Position numbers and translations under genes: made by a program | Part shown: one piece after another, positions 32,888 to 42,260 of the stretch | Position numbering within the stretch: the first letter of the stretch is position 1 | Layout: the number at the start of each line of letters is the position of its first letter | Origin: Azohydromonas sediminis | Lineage (GTDB): Bacteria; Pseudomonadota; Gammaproteobacteria; Burkholderiales; Burkholderiaceae_C | NCBI RefSeq assembly: GCF_003574675.1 | Contig: NZ_QOAZ01000001.1 | Span: 186,001 to 250,000, forward strand | DNA length: 64,000 nt | Reading direction: 5' to 3' | Notes under the pieces: model-generated | Database searches by the model: none | Told to the model about the DNA's origin: nothing | What the model saw: only the letters and a program-made list of their open reading frames with translations

Positions 32888-34981
32888 TCAGGTGAAGGTC
32901 CGGCTTTCGGCGACCAGCTTCGCCAGCAGCGGCGCCGGGGTCCAGAACCCGGCGTCGTCGTGCGGGTTGCGCGCGAAGCGCTTCATCGCCTGCACGACGT
33001 TGAACAGGCCGAAGGTGTCGGCATAGCACATCGGGCCGCCGCGGTGCAGCGGGAAGCCGTAGCCCGTGAGGTAGACCATGTCGATGTCGCTCGCCTTGCT
33101 CGCGATGCCTTCCTCGAGGATCTTCGCGCCCTCGTTGACGAGCGCGAACACGAGCCGCTGCACGATCTCGTCGTCGCCGATCGCGCGCGGCGCGATGCCG
33201 AGCTCGCGGCGGTGGTCCTCGATCATCTTCTCGACCACCGGCGACGGGATCGCGTCGCGCTTGCCGGGCTGGTAGTCGTACCAGCCGGCACCGGTCTTCT
33301 GGCCGAAGCGGCCCATCTCGCACAGGCGGTCGCCGACGCGGCTGTAGCGGATCTCGGGCTTCTCGACGTAGCGGCGCTTGCGGATCGCCCAGCCGATGTC
33401 GTTGCCGGCGAGGTCGCTCATGCGGAACGGCCCCATCGCAAAGCCGAAGGCCTCGATCGCCTTGTCGATCTGCGCCGGCGTCGCGCCCTCGTCGAGCATG
33501 AACATCGCCTGGCGGATGTACTGCTCGAGCATGCGGTTGCCGATGAAGCCGTCGCACACGCCGGAGACGACCGCCGTCTTCCTGATCTTCTTGGCCACCG
33601 CCATCACGGTGGCGAGCACGTCCTTGGCGGTCTTGTCGCCGCGCACGACCTCGAGCAGCTTCATCACGTTGGCCGGGCTGAAAAAGTGCATCCCGACGAC
33701 GTCCTGCGGGCGCTTCGTGAACGACGCGATCCTGTTCAGGTCGAGCGTCGACGTGTTGCTCGCGAGGATCGCTCCCGGCTTCATCACCTCGTCGAGCCGG
33801 CGGAAGACCTGCTCCTTGACGGCCATGTCCTCGAACACGGCCTCGATCACGAGGTCGGCGTCTCGGATGTCGTCGTAAGCGAGCGTCGTCGACAGCAGCG
33901 CCATGCGCTGCTCGTACTGCTCGGGCTTGAGCTTGCCCTTCTTGACCTGCGCTTCGTAGTTGCGGCGCATCACGCCCACCCCGCGGTCGAGCGCCTCCTG
34001 GCTGGTCTCGAGGATCGTCACCGGGATGCCGGCGTTGAGGAAGTTCATGCTGATGCCGCCGCCCATCGTGCCGGCGCCGATCACGGCCACCTTGCGGATC
34101 TCGCGCACCGGCGTGTCCTCGGGCACGTCGGGGATCTTGCTCGCCGCGCGCTCGCCGAAGAAGGCGTGGCGCAGCGCCTTGCATTCGGGCGTCATCATCA
34201 GCGCGAGGAACGCGGCGCGCTCGTAGACCATGCCATCGTCGAACTTCGCCTTCGTCGACTGCTCGACGCAGTCGACGCAGCGCACCGGCGCCGGGAAGTG
34301 CTTGGCCATCGCCCTGACGGTGTTGCGCGCGAACTGGAAGTAGGCGTCGCCCTGCGGGTGCGCCGCCTTCAGGTCGCGCACGCGCGGCAGCGGCCGGCGG
34401 TCGGCGACTTCGCGCGCGAACGCGACCGAGCCGTCGAGCAGGTCACCCTCGATCAGGCGGTCGAGCAGTTTCTGTCCCGGCAGGGCGAACAGCACCTCGC
34501 TCTTGACCGGGTCGCCGCTGACGATCATGTTCAGCGCCGTCTCGACGCCGAGCACGCGCGGCAGCCGCTGCGTGCCGCCGGCGCCGGGCACGAGGCCGAT
34601 CTTGACCTCGGGCAGCGCGATGTTCGTGCCCGGCGCCGCGACGCGGTAGTGCGCGCCGAGCGCGAGCTCGAGCCCGCCGCCCATGCACACGCTGTGCAGC
34701 GCGGCGACGACCGGCTTCGGGCAGTCCTCGAGCAGCTTGATCAGCGACAGCAGGTTCGGCTCGGCGAGCGCCTTCGGCGAGCCGAACTCGCGGATGTCGG
34801 CGCCGCCCGAGAACGCCTTGCCGGCGCCGGTGATCACGATCGCGCGCACCGCGGGGTCGTCGACCGCGCGGTCGACGCCCGCGGCGAACGCCTTGCGGGT
34901 GTCGAAGCCCAGGCCGTTGACCGGCGGGTTGTTCAGCGTGATGACGGCGACGTCGCCGCGCACCTCGTAGTTCGCGCTCAT
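32888..34981 (-). CDS. Enoyl-CoA hydratase / 3-hydroxyacyl-CoA dehydrogenase fusion (FadB/FadJ-like)
   Basis: Catalyses the middle two steps of beta-oxidation. The N-terminal crotonase domain (1-190) retains both glutamates, in [10 protein letters not shown] and [18 protein letters not shown]. The NAD-binding 3-hydroxyacyl-CoA dehydrogenase domain starts near residue 300 with [14 protein letters not shown] and has the catalytic [18 protein letters not shown]. The two C-terminal domains (480-690) include [13 protein letters not shown]. At 697 residues it resembles peroxisomal-type/FadJ fusions. AGGAG 6 bases before the ATG giving MSANYEV decides the start. A palindrome 30 bases upstream is a probable operator. 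Confidence 0.93.
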   Translation of the reverse strand: MSANYEVRGDVAVITLNNPPVNGLGFDTRKAFAAGVDRAVDDPAVRAIVITGAGKAFSGGADIREFGSPKALAEPNLLSLIKLLEDCPKPVVAALHSVCMGGGLELALGAHYRVAAPGTNIALPEVKIGLVPGAGGTQRLPRVLGVETALNMIVSGDPVKSEVLFALPGQKLLDRLIEGDLLDGSVAFAREVADRRPLPRVRDLKAAHPQGDAYFQFARNTVRAMAKHFPAPVRCVDCVEQSTKAKFDDGMVYERAAFLALMMTPECKALRHAFFGERAASKIPDVPEDTPVREIRKVAVIGAGTMGGGISMNFLNAGIPVTILETSQEALDRGVGVMRRNYEAQVKKGKLKPEQYEQRMALLSTTLAYDDIRDADLVIEAVFEDMAVKEQVFRRLDEVMKPGAILASNTSTLDLNRIASFTKRPQDVVGMHFFSPANVMKLLEVVRGDKTAKDVLATVMAVAKKIRKTAVVSGVCDGFIGNRMLEQYIRQAMFMLDEGATPAQIDKAIEAFGFAMGPFRMSDLAGNDIGWAIRKRRYVEKPEIRYSRVGDRLCEMGRFGQKTGAGWYDYQPGKRDAIPSPVVEKMIEDHRRELGIAPRAIGDDEIVQRLVFALVNEGAKILEEGIASKASDIDMVYLTGYGFPLHRGGPMCYADTFGLFNVVQAMKRFARNPHDDAGFWTPAPLLAKLVAESRTFT

Positions 34982-35010
34982 GGGCTCTCCTGGTCGGTCG
35001 GGCAAAAATA

Positions 35011-35022
35011 GAACGGTCGTTC
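35011..35022. promoter_or_regulatory. Palindrome upstream of the fadB-like gene, probable operator
   Basis: GAACGGTCGTTC is a perfect five-base-arm palindrome (GAACG/CGTTC) 30 bases before the fadB-like start, in the only AT-rich part of the 118-base gap. TAGAAT on the minus strand (35030-35025) could be the -10 box just upstream, so the dyad would lie at the transcript start. Such dyads suit a TetR-family repressor responding to acyl-CoA; the identity is inference. Confidence 0.45.
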
Positions 35023-35099
35023 GATTCTAGGCGGCGCCACAGCCGGCATCCGTCTCCTCGGCGACAAGAGCCGGCCGGCGCCGTCGGGGGCGGCTGCGC

Positions 35100-35795
35100 C
35101 TACACCTCCAGCCACTCCTTGCGAATGTACGCGTTGGCGCGCAGCTCGGCGGGCGTGCCCTCGAACACGATCTGGCCGTGGCCCATCACGAGGCAGCGGT
35201 CGGCCACCTCGAGCGCGATCGTGAGCTTCTGCTCGACGAGCAGCACCGAGATGCCGCGGCGCTTGAGCTCGCGCAGGTACTCGGCGACGAGCTCGACGAT
35301 CTTCGGCGCCAGGCCCTCGGTCGGTTCGTCGATCATGATCAGGTCGGGGTCGCCCATCAGCGTGCGACACAGCGTGAGCATCTGCTGCTCGCCGCCCGAC
35401 AGCACGCCGGCTTCGGTGTGCTGGCGCTCCTTCAGCCGCGGGAACAGGCGGTACATGTCGTCGAACGACCACCGAGGCGCCTTCTTGCCGCGCTTCTCGC
35501 CAAGCTGCAGGTTCTGGTGCACCGTCAGCCTGGGGAAGATGTCGCGGTTCTCGGGCACGTAGCCGATGCCGAGGTGCGCGATCTCGAACGGCTTGCGGCC
35601 CATCACCGGCTGGCCGCGCCAGACGATCGAGCCGGTGGCGTCGACCATCCCCATGATCGTCTTGACCGTCGTCGAGCGCCCCGACCCGTTGCGCCCGAGC
35701 AGCGCAACGATCTCGCCGTCGCGCACTTCGAAGTGCACGCCGTGCAGCACGTGGCTCTTGCCGTAGAAGGCGTGGACGTTGTCGAGCTTGAGCAC
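35100..35795 (-). CDS. livF: Branched-chain-type ABC transporter ATPase, LivF family
   Basis: One of two ATPases driving the LivHM-type importer. 231 residues. Walker A reads GRNGSGRST (residues 34-42) with arginine 40 where lysine is normal; the codon is CGC, so this is a clear substitution. The rest is intact: Q-loop PENRDIFPRLTVHQNL, signature LSGGEQQMLTLCRTLM, Walker B LIMIDEPTEGLAP and the switch region LLVEQ. The start is GTG at 35795, 5 bases after the livG stop. Expected partners are LivG, LivH, LivM and the binding protein upstream in the same transcript. Confidence 0.9.
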   Translation of the reverse strand: MLKLDNVHAFYGKSHVLHGVHFEVRDGEIVALLGRNGSGRSTTVKTIMGMVDATGSIVWRGQPVMGRKPFEIAHLGIGYVPENRDIFPRLTVHQNLQLGEKRGKKAPRWSFDDMYRLFPRLKERQHTEAGVLSGGEQQMLTLCRTLMGDPDLIMIDEPTEGLAPKIVELVAEYLRELKRRGISVLLVEQKLTIALEVADRCLVMGHGQIVFEGTPAELRANAYIRKEWLEV

Positions 35796-35799
35796 CGCC

Positions 35800-36579
35800 T
35801 CACCCTCCGGCCGAGGCGGCTTGCTGCTCGGCGAGCACCGAGCCGAGGTACGCCTCCTGCACGCGCGCGTTGGCGCGCACCGCGTCGGGCGTGTCGAACG
35901 CGATGACCTCGCCGTAGACGAGCACGGCGATGCGGTCGGCCAGCCCGAACACGACGCCCATGTCGTGCTCGACGGTGAGCAGCGTCTTGCCCTCGGTCAC
36001 CTCGCGGATCAGCTGCACGAAGCGCTTCGTCTCGCTCTTGCTCATGCCGGCGGTGGGCTCGTCGAGCAGCACGACGCCGGCGCCGCCGGCGATCGTGATG
36101 CCGATCTCGAGCGCACGCTGCTCGGCGTAGGTGAGGTTCATCGCCAGCACGTCGCGCCGGCGGTCGAGCTTGATCATCTCGAGCACCTGCTCGACGCGGT
36201 CGTTGACGTCGCGCAGGTCGGCGAGGAACTTCCAGAACGCGTAGCGGTGGCCCATGCTCCACAGCACCGCGCAGCGCAGGTTCTCGAACACCGACAGCCG
36301 CGTGAACAGGTTGCTGACCTGGAAGCTGCGCGCGAGCCCGCGGCGGTTGATCTCGAACGGCGTCTTGCCGTCGATGCGCTCGCCGTGCAGGCGGATCTCG
36401 CCGCTCGTGACGCCGAAGCGCCCCGAGATCAGGTTGAACAGCGTGCTCTTGCCGGCGCCGTTGGGCCCGATGATCGCCACCCGCTCGCCCGGCTGCACCG
36501 CCAGGCTCGCGCCGCGGATGATCTCGGTCTTGCCGAAGCTCTTGCGCACGTCGACGAGTTCGACTGCGGGTGTGCTCAC
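35800..36579 (-). CDS. livG: Branched-chain-type ABC transporter ATPase, LivG family
   Basis: Second importer ATPase, 259 residues. Walker A GPNGAGKST is normal, with GLARSFQVSNLFTRLSVFENLR at the Q-loop, signature LTYAEQRALEIG (a common LivG variant of LSGGQ), Walker B VVLLDEPTAGMS and switch histidine VEHDMG. GGAGGGG 6 bases before the GTG at 36579 decides the start over an upstream ATG at 36603. Because LivG keeps a normal Walker A, the pair probably still hydrolyses ATP despite the LivF substitution. Confidence 0.92.
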   Translation of the reverse strand: MSTPAVELVDVRKSFGKTEIIRGASLAVQPGERVAIIGPNGAGKSTLFNLISGRFGVTSGEIRLHGERIDGKTPFEINRRGLARSFQVSNLFTRLSVFENLRCAVLWSMGHRYAFWKFLADLRDVNDRVEQVLEMIKLDRRRDVLAMNLTYAEQRALEIGITIAGGAGVVLLDEPTAGMSKSETKRFVQLIREVTEGKTLLTVEHDMGVVFGLADRIAVLVYGEVIAFDTPDAVRANARVQEAYLGSVLAEQQAASAGG

Positions 36580-36658
36580 GAGGCGCCCCTCCCGACACGG
36601 CACACCCGCCCGCCCCGGGCCGGCCGGACGACGCGTGCGCGCAGCGGCGCGGTGCTGC

Positions 36659-37966
36659 TCACAGCGCCTCCCTGCGCTTGATTTCCTGCTCGATCTCCTG
36701 CTGGATCGCGTCCCACTCGCGGCGGAACTGCCGCCGCGTCAGCTCGAACAGCGCGGCGCCGACGACGGCGAGGAACACGGCGCCAAACCACGACTCGACG
36801 TGGCCGGTATGCAGCGTCGCGCCGAGGAACTTCAGCTCGGGACCGAGCGCGGCGTTGAGCTGCCGGTGGTAGACCATCTCGATCATCGCGGCGACGCCCA
36901 GCAGCACGGTCGCCGCGGTACCGGCCAGCGCGAGGTAGCTCGCGGCGATACGCCCGAGCTTGCCGAACGCGGCCACGCGCAGGTTCATCATCAGCAGGCT
37001 GGCGATGCCGCCGGGCGCGTACATCACCATGAACAGGAAGATCAGCCCGAGGTACAGCAGCCAGGCCTTGGTCCACTCCGACAGCAGCACCAGCGCGACG
37101 ACCATCAGCACGCCGCCGATGATGGGCCCGAAGAAGAACGTCGCACCGCCGAGGAACACGAACAGTAGGTACGCGCCCGAGCGCGCCGCGCCGACGACGT
37201 CGGCGGTGACGATCTCGAAGTTCAGCGCCGTCAGCCCGCCGCCGATGCCGGCGAAGAAGCCGGCGATCATGAATGCGAGGTAGCGCACCGTCTGCGTGCT
37301 GTAGCCGATGAACTCGACGCGCTCCGGGTTGTCGCGCACCGCGTTGAGGATGCGCCCGAGCGGCGTGCGCGTCAGCGCGAACATCGCCGCCGTGCTGACG
37401 AAGCAGTACACCGCGATCAGGTAGTACACCTGCACCTGCGGGCCGTAGCTGATGCCCATCACCGGCTTGCCGACGACGCGGTCGCCGGTGATGCCGGCCT
37501 CGCCGCCGAAGAACTCGGGCAGCATCAGCGACATCGACCACACCAGCTCGCCGATGCCCAGCGTGATCATCGCGAACGTCGTACCGGCCTTCTTCGTCGT
37601 CACCCAGCCCAGCAGCGCGGCGAAGCCGAGCCCGGCGAGCCCGCCGACCAGCGGAATCAGGCTCACCGGCAGCGCGAACGCGCCGGCGCTCACGAGGTTG
37701 AGCGTGTGGATCGCCAGGTACGCGCCGAGCCCGCTGTAGACGGCGTGGCCGAAGCTGAGCATGCCGCCCTGGCCGAAGATCACGTTGTACGACAGGCACA
37801 CGATGATCGCGATGCCGATCTGCGACAGCAGCGTGTGCGCGAGCCCGCTGTTCCACACGACGGGCGCCAGCGCGAGCACGAGGGCGAACGAGCCCCACAG
37901 CAGCCAGCGCGCGACGTTCCACGGGCGGAAGTGGAAGTGCGGGCGCGTCTCGCGCACGTGCGTCAT
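36659..37966 (-). CDS. livM: Branched-chain-type ABC transporter permease, LivM family
   Basis: Inner-membrane permease of 435 residues with about ten hydrophobic segments. The family signature LSYNVIFGQGGMLSFGHAVYSGLGAY (near residues 58-83) and GRILNAVRDNPERVEFIGYST, the ATPase-contact loop, are clear. It is longer than the usual ~330-400 residues because of a C-terminal extension with two more hydrophobic stretches and a charged end. It begins 4 bases after the livH stop and precedes livG by 79 bases. Confidence 0.92.
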   Translation of the reverse strand: MTHVRETRPHFHFRPWNVARWLLWGSFALVLALAPVVWNSGLAHTLLSQIGIAIIVCLSYNVIFGQGGMLSFGHAVYSGLGAYLAIHTLNLVSAGAFALPVSLIPLVGGLAGLGFAALLGWVTTKKAGTTFAMITLGIGELVWSMSLMLPEFFGGEAGITGDRVVGKPVMGISYGPQVQVYYLIAVYCFVSTAAMFALTRTPLGRILNAVRDNPERVEFIGYSTQTVRYLAFMIAGFFAGIGGGLTALNFEIVTADVVGAARSGAYLLFVFLGGATFFFGPIIGGVLMVVALVLLSEWTKAWLLYLGLIFLFMVMYAPGGIASLLMMNLRVAAFGKLGRIAASYLALAGTAATVLLGVAAMIEMVYHRQLNAALGPELKFLGATLHTGHVESWFGAVFLAVVGAALFELTRRQFRREWDAIQQEIEQEIKRREAL

Positions 37967-37970
37967 CGCC

Positions 37971-38999
37971 TCAGCTCTCCCTCGTGCCGAGCAGCCCGCG
38001 CGGGCGCAGGATCAGGATCAGCACCAGCAGCAGGTACGGCAGGATCGGTGCGGCCTGCGCGAGCGTGATCTTGGCCACCGGGTACAGCCAGCTCTCGGGC
38101 GCCACCGTCAGGCCGAAGCTCGCGGCCAGGTGCACGAGCGACTTGTCGACCGTCAGCGGCAGCGTCTGCAGCAGGCCGACAAGGATCGAGCCGAGGAAGG
38201 CGCCGGGCAGCGAACCCATGCCGCCGATCACGATGACGGCGAAGATGATGGGCCCGATGTGGGCCATGTTCGGCTCGGTGACGAACGTGATGCCGCCGAC
38301 GACGCCGGCCAGCCCGGCCATCGCGCAGCCGGTACCGAAGACGAGCATGAACACGCGCGGCACGTTGTGACCGAGCGCTTCGACCATCTCGGGGTGCGTC
38401 AGTGCCGCCTGGATCACGAGGCCGATGCGCGTGCGCGTGAGCATCAGCCACAGCGCGAGCAGCATCGCGATCGCGACACCGGCGAGGAACACGCGGTTGA
38501 GCGGGTAGCGCGTGCACGTGACCATCACCTCGGCGGTGCGCTGGCACATCTCGGGTGGCGCGACGCCGAGCACGACGCGCATCGGCTCGGCCGACGACGA
38601 CACCAGCGTGAACGCGGTGCCCGCCAGCGCCGGCGGCGGCCCGAACGGCACCGAGGTGCGACCCCAGACGAGCTGCACGATCTCGAGCAGCACGTACGAC
38701 AGCCCGAAAGTCACGAGCAGTTCGGCGACGTGGCCGAACTTGTGCACGCGGCGCAGCACCGAGCGCTCGAACGCGGCGCCGGCCAGCCCCACCAGCAGCG
38801 GGGCGGCCACCAGCGCCGCCCAGAACCCGACGAGGCCACTGAGCGTGTACGCGAAGTACGCGCCGAGCATGTAGAAGCTCGCGTGCGCGAAGTTCAGCAC
38901 GCCCATCATGCTGAAGATCAGCGTCAGCCCGGCGCTGAGCATGAACAGCAGCAGCCCGGAGCTGGCGCCGTTGAGCAGATTGATGAGGACCTGGTCCAC
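37971..38999 (-). CDS. livH: Branched-chain-type ABC transporter permease, LivH family
   Basis: Permease of 342 residues, hydrophobic throughout, with LINLLNGASSGLLLFMLSAGLTLIFSMMGVLNFAHASFYMLGAY at its N-terminus in the LivH pattern and GGMGSLPGAFLGSILVG near residue 270. It begins with GTG at 38999 and ends 4 bases before livM. A hairpin with a T-run (39020-39057) lies between this gene and the binding-protein gene upstream, so permease expression may be lower than that of the binding protein. Confidence 0.92.
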   Translation of the reverse strand: MDQVLINLLNGASSGLLLFMLSAGLTLIFSMMGVLNFAHASFYMLGAYFAYTLSGLVGFWAALVAAPLLVGLAGAAFERSVLRRVHKFGHVAELLVTFGLSYVLLEIVQLVWGRTSVPFGPPPALAGTAFTLVSSSAEPMRVVLGVAPPEMCQRTAEVMVTCTRYPLNRVFLAGVAIAMLLALWLMLTRTRIGLVIQAALTHPEMVEALGHNVPRVFMLVFGTGCAMAGLAGVVGGITFVTEPNMAHIGPIIFAVIVIGGMGSLPGAFLGSILVGLLQTLPLTVDKSLVHLAASFGLTVAPESWLYPVAKITLAQAAPILPYLLLVLILILRPRGLLGTRES

Positions 39000-39019
39000 G
39001 TCGGTCGCGGCGGCGGGTC

Positions 39020-39057
39020 AAAAAACGGGCCCGTCGGAGCAGCCCCCGGCGGGCCCG
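39020..39057 (-). terminator. Intergenic hairpin with T-run between binding protein and livH
   Basis: Two copies of CGGGCCCG (39026-39033 and 39050-39057) can pair around a 16-base loop; on the minus strand the stem is followed by GTTTTTT. It looks like an intrinsic terminator, probably leaky because four transporter genes lie downstream. Each arm is itself palindromic, so smaller alternative hairpins exist. Confidence 0.55.
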
Positions 39058-39094
39058 GCGCGGCGCACGGCGCGCGCGCGATGGTGTCGGCGCG

Positions 39095-40336
39095 TCAGCC
39101 CGGGCGGCTCATCTGGCACGACGTCGGCGTGCTCGACACGTAGGGCTCGAACACGCGCTCCTGCACCCAGGTGTAGCCGGTGCCCTCGACGTTGTACTGC
39201 TTGGCCGGGTCGGTGATCTTGCGCCAGCTCGCGATGTACAGCGGCTGCTGCAGCTGGTGGTCGGCCGCACGCATCGTGACCTCGCCCGAGAAGCTCTTGA
39301 TCGTCAGGCCCTCCATCGCCTTCGCGACCTTGACCGGGTCGGTGCTCTTGGTCTTGGCCATCGCCTGCGCGAGCATCGGCAGCACGTGCAGCGTCGACAG
39401 CAGCGACAGGTCTTCCTTGAAGCGCGCGTTGTACTCCTTCATCCACGGGGCCAGCTCGGGGATGTTGGAGTGGCCGATGTAGACGTACTTGACCTTGCCC
39501 TCCATCGTCGGGCCGATCGCCGACGGCGAGCCGTTGGCGCCCGCGTAGTAGGTGTACCAGTTGGCGTCGAGGCCGGCGTCCTTCGCGGCCTTGATCAGCA
39601 GCGAGAGGTCCGAACCCCAGTTGCCGGTGACGATGCTGTCGGCACCCGAGGCCTTGATCTTCGCGACGTAGGGCGCGAAGTCGCGCACCTGGCCCAGCGG
39701 GTGCAGGTCCTCGCCGACGATCTGCACGTCGGGGCGCTTGCGCGCCAGCGCCTCCTTGAAGTACTTGGCGACCTGGTGGCCGTGCGAGTAGTTCTGGTTG
39801 ATCAGGTAGACCTTCTTGACGTTCTTCTCGTCGCGCATGTAGGTCGTCAGCGCCTCCATCTTCATCGACGTGTCGGCGTCGAAGCGGAAGTGCCAGAAGC
39901 TGCACTTGGCGTTCGTGAAGTCGGGGTCGACCGCGGCGTTGTTGAGGAACACGATCTCCTTGCCGGGGTTGCGCTCGTTGTGCTTGTTGATCGCGTCGAT
40001 CAGCGCGCCGGCCACCGAGCTGCCGTTGCCCTGCGTGACGTAGCGGATGCCCTGGTCGGTGATCGCGCGCAGCGCGGTCAGGCTCTCCTGCGGCGAGAGC
40101 TTGTTGTCGAACGGGACGATCTCGAACCTGACGCCGGCCGGGTTGTTCGCGCTGACCTTCTCGGCCATGAACTGGAACGTGCGCAGGCTGTTCTGCCCGA
40201 TGTTGGCCAGCATGCCCGACAGCGGGTCGACCCACGCGATCTTGACCGTCTCGCCCTTCTGTGCGAGCGCGACCGTGCTGCCCAGCGCCAGCGCCGCGCC
40301 GACCGCCAGTCCGAACCAGCGCCTCGTCAAGTCCAT
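39095..40336 (-). CDS. Periplasmic binding protein of the Liv-type ABC transporter
   Basis: Type I periplasmic binding protein, 413 residues, capturing ligand for LivHMGF. The signal MDLTRRWFGLAVGAALALGSTVALAQ ends near residue 26. VKIAWVDPLSGMLANIGQNSLRT and VYLINQNYSHGHQVAKYF are typical of the branched-chain amino-acid/amide-binding superfamily. Neighbouring ligase and beta-oxidation genes suggest a carboxylic or aromatic acid rather than leucine. GAGGAG 6 bases before the ATG at 40336 decides the start; ATG at 40342 sits directly on that site. Confidence 0.9.
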   Translation of the reverse strand: MDLTRRWFGLAVGAALALGSTVALAQKGETVKIAWVDPLSGMLANIGQNSLRTFQFMAEKVSANNPAGVRFEIVPFDNKLSPQESLTALRAITDQGIRYVTQGNGSSVAGALIDAINKHNERNPGKEIVFLNNAAVDPDFTNAKCSFWHFRFDADTSMKMEALTTYMRDEKNVKKVYLINQNYSHGHQVAKYFKEALARKRPDVQIVGEDLHPLGQVRDFAPYVAKIKASGADSIVTGNWGSDLSLLIKAAKDAGLDANWYTYYAGANGSPSAIGPTMEGKVKYVYIGHSNIPELAPWMKEYNARFKEDLSLLSTLHVLPMLAQAMAKTKSTDPVKVAKAMEGLTIKSFSGEVTMRAADHQLQQPLYIASWRKITDPAKQYNVEGTGYTWVQERVFEPYVSSTPTSCQMSRPG

Positions 40337-40399
40337 CGTCATCTCCTCGGATGTTGCACCGCACACAACGAGCACCCTACCGGAAGCGACGACGCTTGA

Positions 40400-40422
40400 G
40401 GCTCGGGGACTACCCCGAAGCC
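40400..40422. repeat. Inverted repeat upstream of the binding-protein gene
   Basis: GGCTCGGGG and CCCCGA(A)GCC pair around ACTA with one bulge. It lies between the acyl-CoA ligase stop and the binding-protein start. It has no T-run; it may be a regulator site or a processing hairpin. Confidence 0.35.
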
Positions 40423-40459
40423 CCGGTCGCTGCCGGGCCCGCGGGGTACCGTGCACCGA

Positions 40460-42100
40460 TCAGGCCGTCGGCAGCCGGTAGTCCTTGAACATCTCGCGCA
40501 GCTTCATCTTCTGCATCTTGCCGGTCGCACCGAGCGGGATCGCGTCGACGAACTGCACGTCGTCAGGGATCTGCCACTTCGCGACCTTGCCTTCGTAGAA
40601 CGCGAGCAGCTCCTCGCGCGTGACCTCGGCGCCGGGTTTCTTGACGACGACCAGCAGCGGGCGTTCGTCCCACTTCGGGTGCGGCACCGCGATGCACGCG
40701 GCCATCGCCACCGCCGGGTGCGCCATCGCGATGTTCTCGACGTCGATCGAGCTGATCCACTCGCCGCCCGACTTGATCACGTCCTTGCTGCGGTCGGTGA
40801 TCTGCAGGAAGCCGTCGGGGTCGATCGTCGCGACGTCGCCGGTCGGGAACCAGTCGCCGTCGGGGTCGTGGCGCAGCGGGTCGCCGCCCTCGCCCTTGAA
40901 GTAGCCGCTGATGATCCACGGCCCCTTGACGAGCAGGTCGCCGCTTTGCTGGCCGTCCCACGGCAGCTCCCTGCCCGCGGGGTCGACGATCTTCATCTCG
41001 ACGCCGTACACCGCGCGCCCCTGCTTGACGAGGATCGCCATCTGCGCCTCGGGCGACAGGCCCAGGTGCTTGTTCTTCAGGTGGCACACGGTGCCCAGCG
41101 GCGACATCTCCGTCATGCCCCACGCGTGCAGCACGGTGACGCCGTAGCGGTCCTTGAAGGTGCGGATCATCGCCGGCGGGCACGCCGAGCCGCCGATCAC
41201 GGTGCGCTGCAGCGACGAGAAGCGCAGCTCGTGCTGCTGCATGTGGTTGAGCAGCCCGAGCCACACGGTGGGCACGCCGGCGGCCATCGTGACGCGCTCG
41301 GCCTCGATCAGGTCGTAGACCGACTTGCCGTCCAGGTGCGGGCCGGGGAACACGAGCTTGGCGCCGGTCATCGCCGCGCTGTACGGGATGCCCCACGCGT
41401 TGACGTGGAACATCGGCACCACCGGCAGGATGCTGTCGCGCGCCGAGATGCCCAGCGCGTCGGGCAGCGCGCCGCCGTAGGCGTGCAGGATCGTCGAGCG
41501 GTGGCTGTACAGCGCGCCTTTCGGGTTGCCGGTCGTGCCGCTCGTGTAGCACAGCGCGGCGGCGCTCTTTTCGTCGAACGACGGCCAGCGGTAGTCGTCG
41601 CTCTCGCCGCCGATCCACGCCTCGTAGGCGACCAGCCCGTCGATGCCCGTGTCGGCGGGCAGCGCGGCGGCGTCGCACAGCGCGACCCAGTGCTTGACGG
41701 TGGTGCAGTGGGTCCAGATCGCCTTGACGATCGGCAGGAACGTCATGTCGAAGCACAGCACGCGGTCTTCGGCGTGGTTGGCGATCCAGACGATCTGCTC
41801 GGGGGCGAGCCGTGGGTTGATCGTGTGCACGACGCGCCCGCTGCCGGCGACGCCGAAGTACAGCTCGAAGTGGCGGTGGCCGTTCCAGGCCAGCGTCGCG
41901 ACGCGGTCGCTGAACCCGAGGCCGAGGCGGTCGAGCGCGTTGGCCACGCGGCGCGCGCGCGCCGCCGCGTCGCGGTAGGTGTAGCGGTGCACGTCGCCCT
42001 CGACGCGACGCGAGACGATCTCGGCGTCGTGGTGGTGTCGTGCGGCGAACTCGATCAGGCTCGAGATCAGCAGCGGTTGGTCTTGCATCAGACCGAGCAT
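40460..42100 (-). CDS. Acyl-CoA ligase (AMP-forming), DmdB/medium-long-chain type
   Basis: Activates a carboxylic acid to its CoA thioester through an acyl-adenylate. 546 residues. The AMP-binding motif [16 protein letters not shown] is near residue 175, [12 protein letters not shown] follows near residue 320, [21 protein letters not shown] near 420, and the C-terminal catalytic lysine is in [20 protein letters not shown] 6 bases before the ATG fixes the start. It resembles 3-methylmercaptopropionate-CoA ligase, as the dehydrogenase at 29335-31152 resembles DmdC, but these families also use fatty acids. It opens the liv transcript, so import and activation are probably linked. Confidence 0.9.
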   Translation of the reverse strand: MLGLMQDQPLLISSLIEFAARHHHDAEIVSRRVEGDVHRYTYRDAAARARRVANALDRLGLGFSDRVATLAWNGHRHFELYFGVAGSGRVVHTINPRLAPEQIVWIANHAEDRVLCFDMTFLPIVKAIWTHCTTVKHWVALCDAAALPADTGIDGLVAYEAWIGGESDDYRWPSFDEKSAAALCYTSGTTGNPKGALYSHRSTILHAYGGALPDALGISARDSILPVVPMFHVNAWGIPYSAAMTGAKLVFPGPHLDGKSVYDLIEAERVTMAAGVPTVWLGLLNHMQQHELRFSSLQRTVIGGSACPPAMIRTFKDRYGVTVLHAWGMTEMSPLGTVCHLKNKHLGLSPEAQMAILVKQGRAVYGVEMKIVDPAGRELPWDGQQSGDLLVKGPWIISGYFKGEGGDPLRHDPDGDWFPTGDVATIDPDGFLQITDRSKDVIKSGGEWISSIDVENIAMAHPAVAMAACIAVPHPKWDERPLLVVVKKPGAEVTREELLAFYEGKVAKWQIPDDVQFVDAIPLGATGKMQKMKLREMFKDYRLPTA

Positions 42101-42199
42101 CGGTATCTCCTGCGAAAGTCCGGGCCCGCGGCCCGGCGCGCAGTATCGGAGCGCCGCCGGGCCGCGGGCAACGCGGGATTGTCCCCCACCTGCTTGCAG

Positions 42200-42223
42200 C
42201 GATTGTCGCGACGGCGACAATCG
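42200..42223. promoter_or_regulatory. Perfect inverted repeat in the ligase-msrB divergent gap
   Basis: CGATTGTCGC and GCGACAATCG pair perfectly (10 bases) around GACG. A further GATTGTC lies 24 bases to the left. The repeat is 38 bases before msrB. It could be an operator for one or both divergent genes; the regulator is unknown. Confidence 0.45.
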
Positions 42224-42260
42224 TCATGGACCGCTTCGCCGCCGCCACCGCTGACGCCGA

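Noticed and set aside
35100-40336. Calling the Liv-type transporter a leucine/isoleucine/valine importer
   Set aside because: Family membership does not define ligand; the neighbours are acid-activating and beta-oxidation genes, so only the Liv family names were kept.
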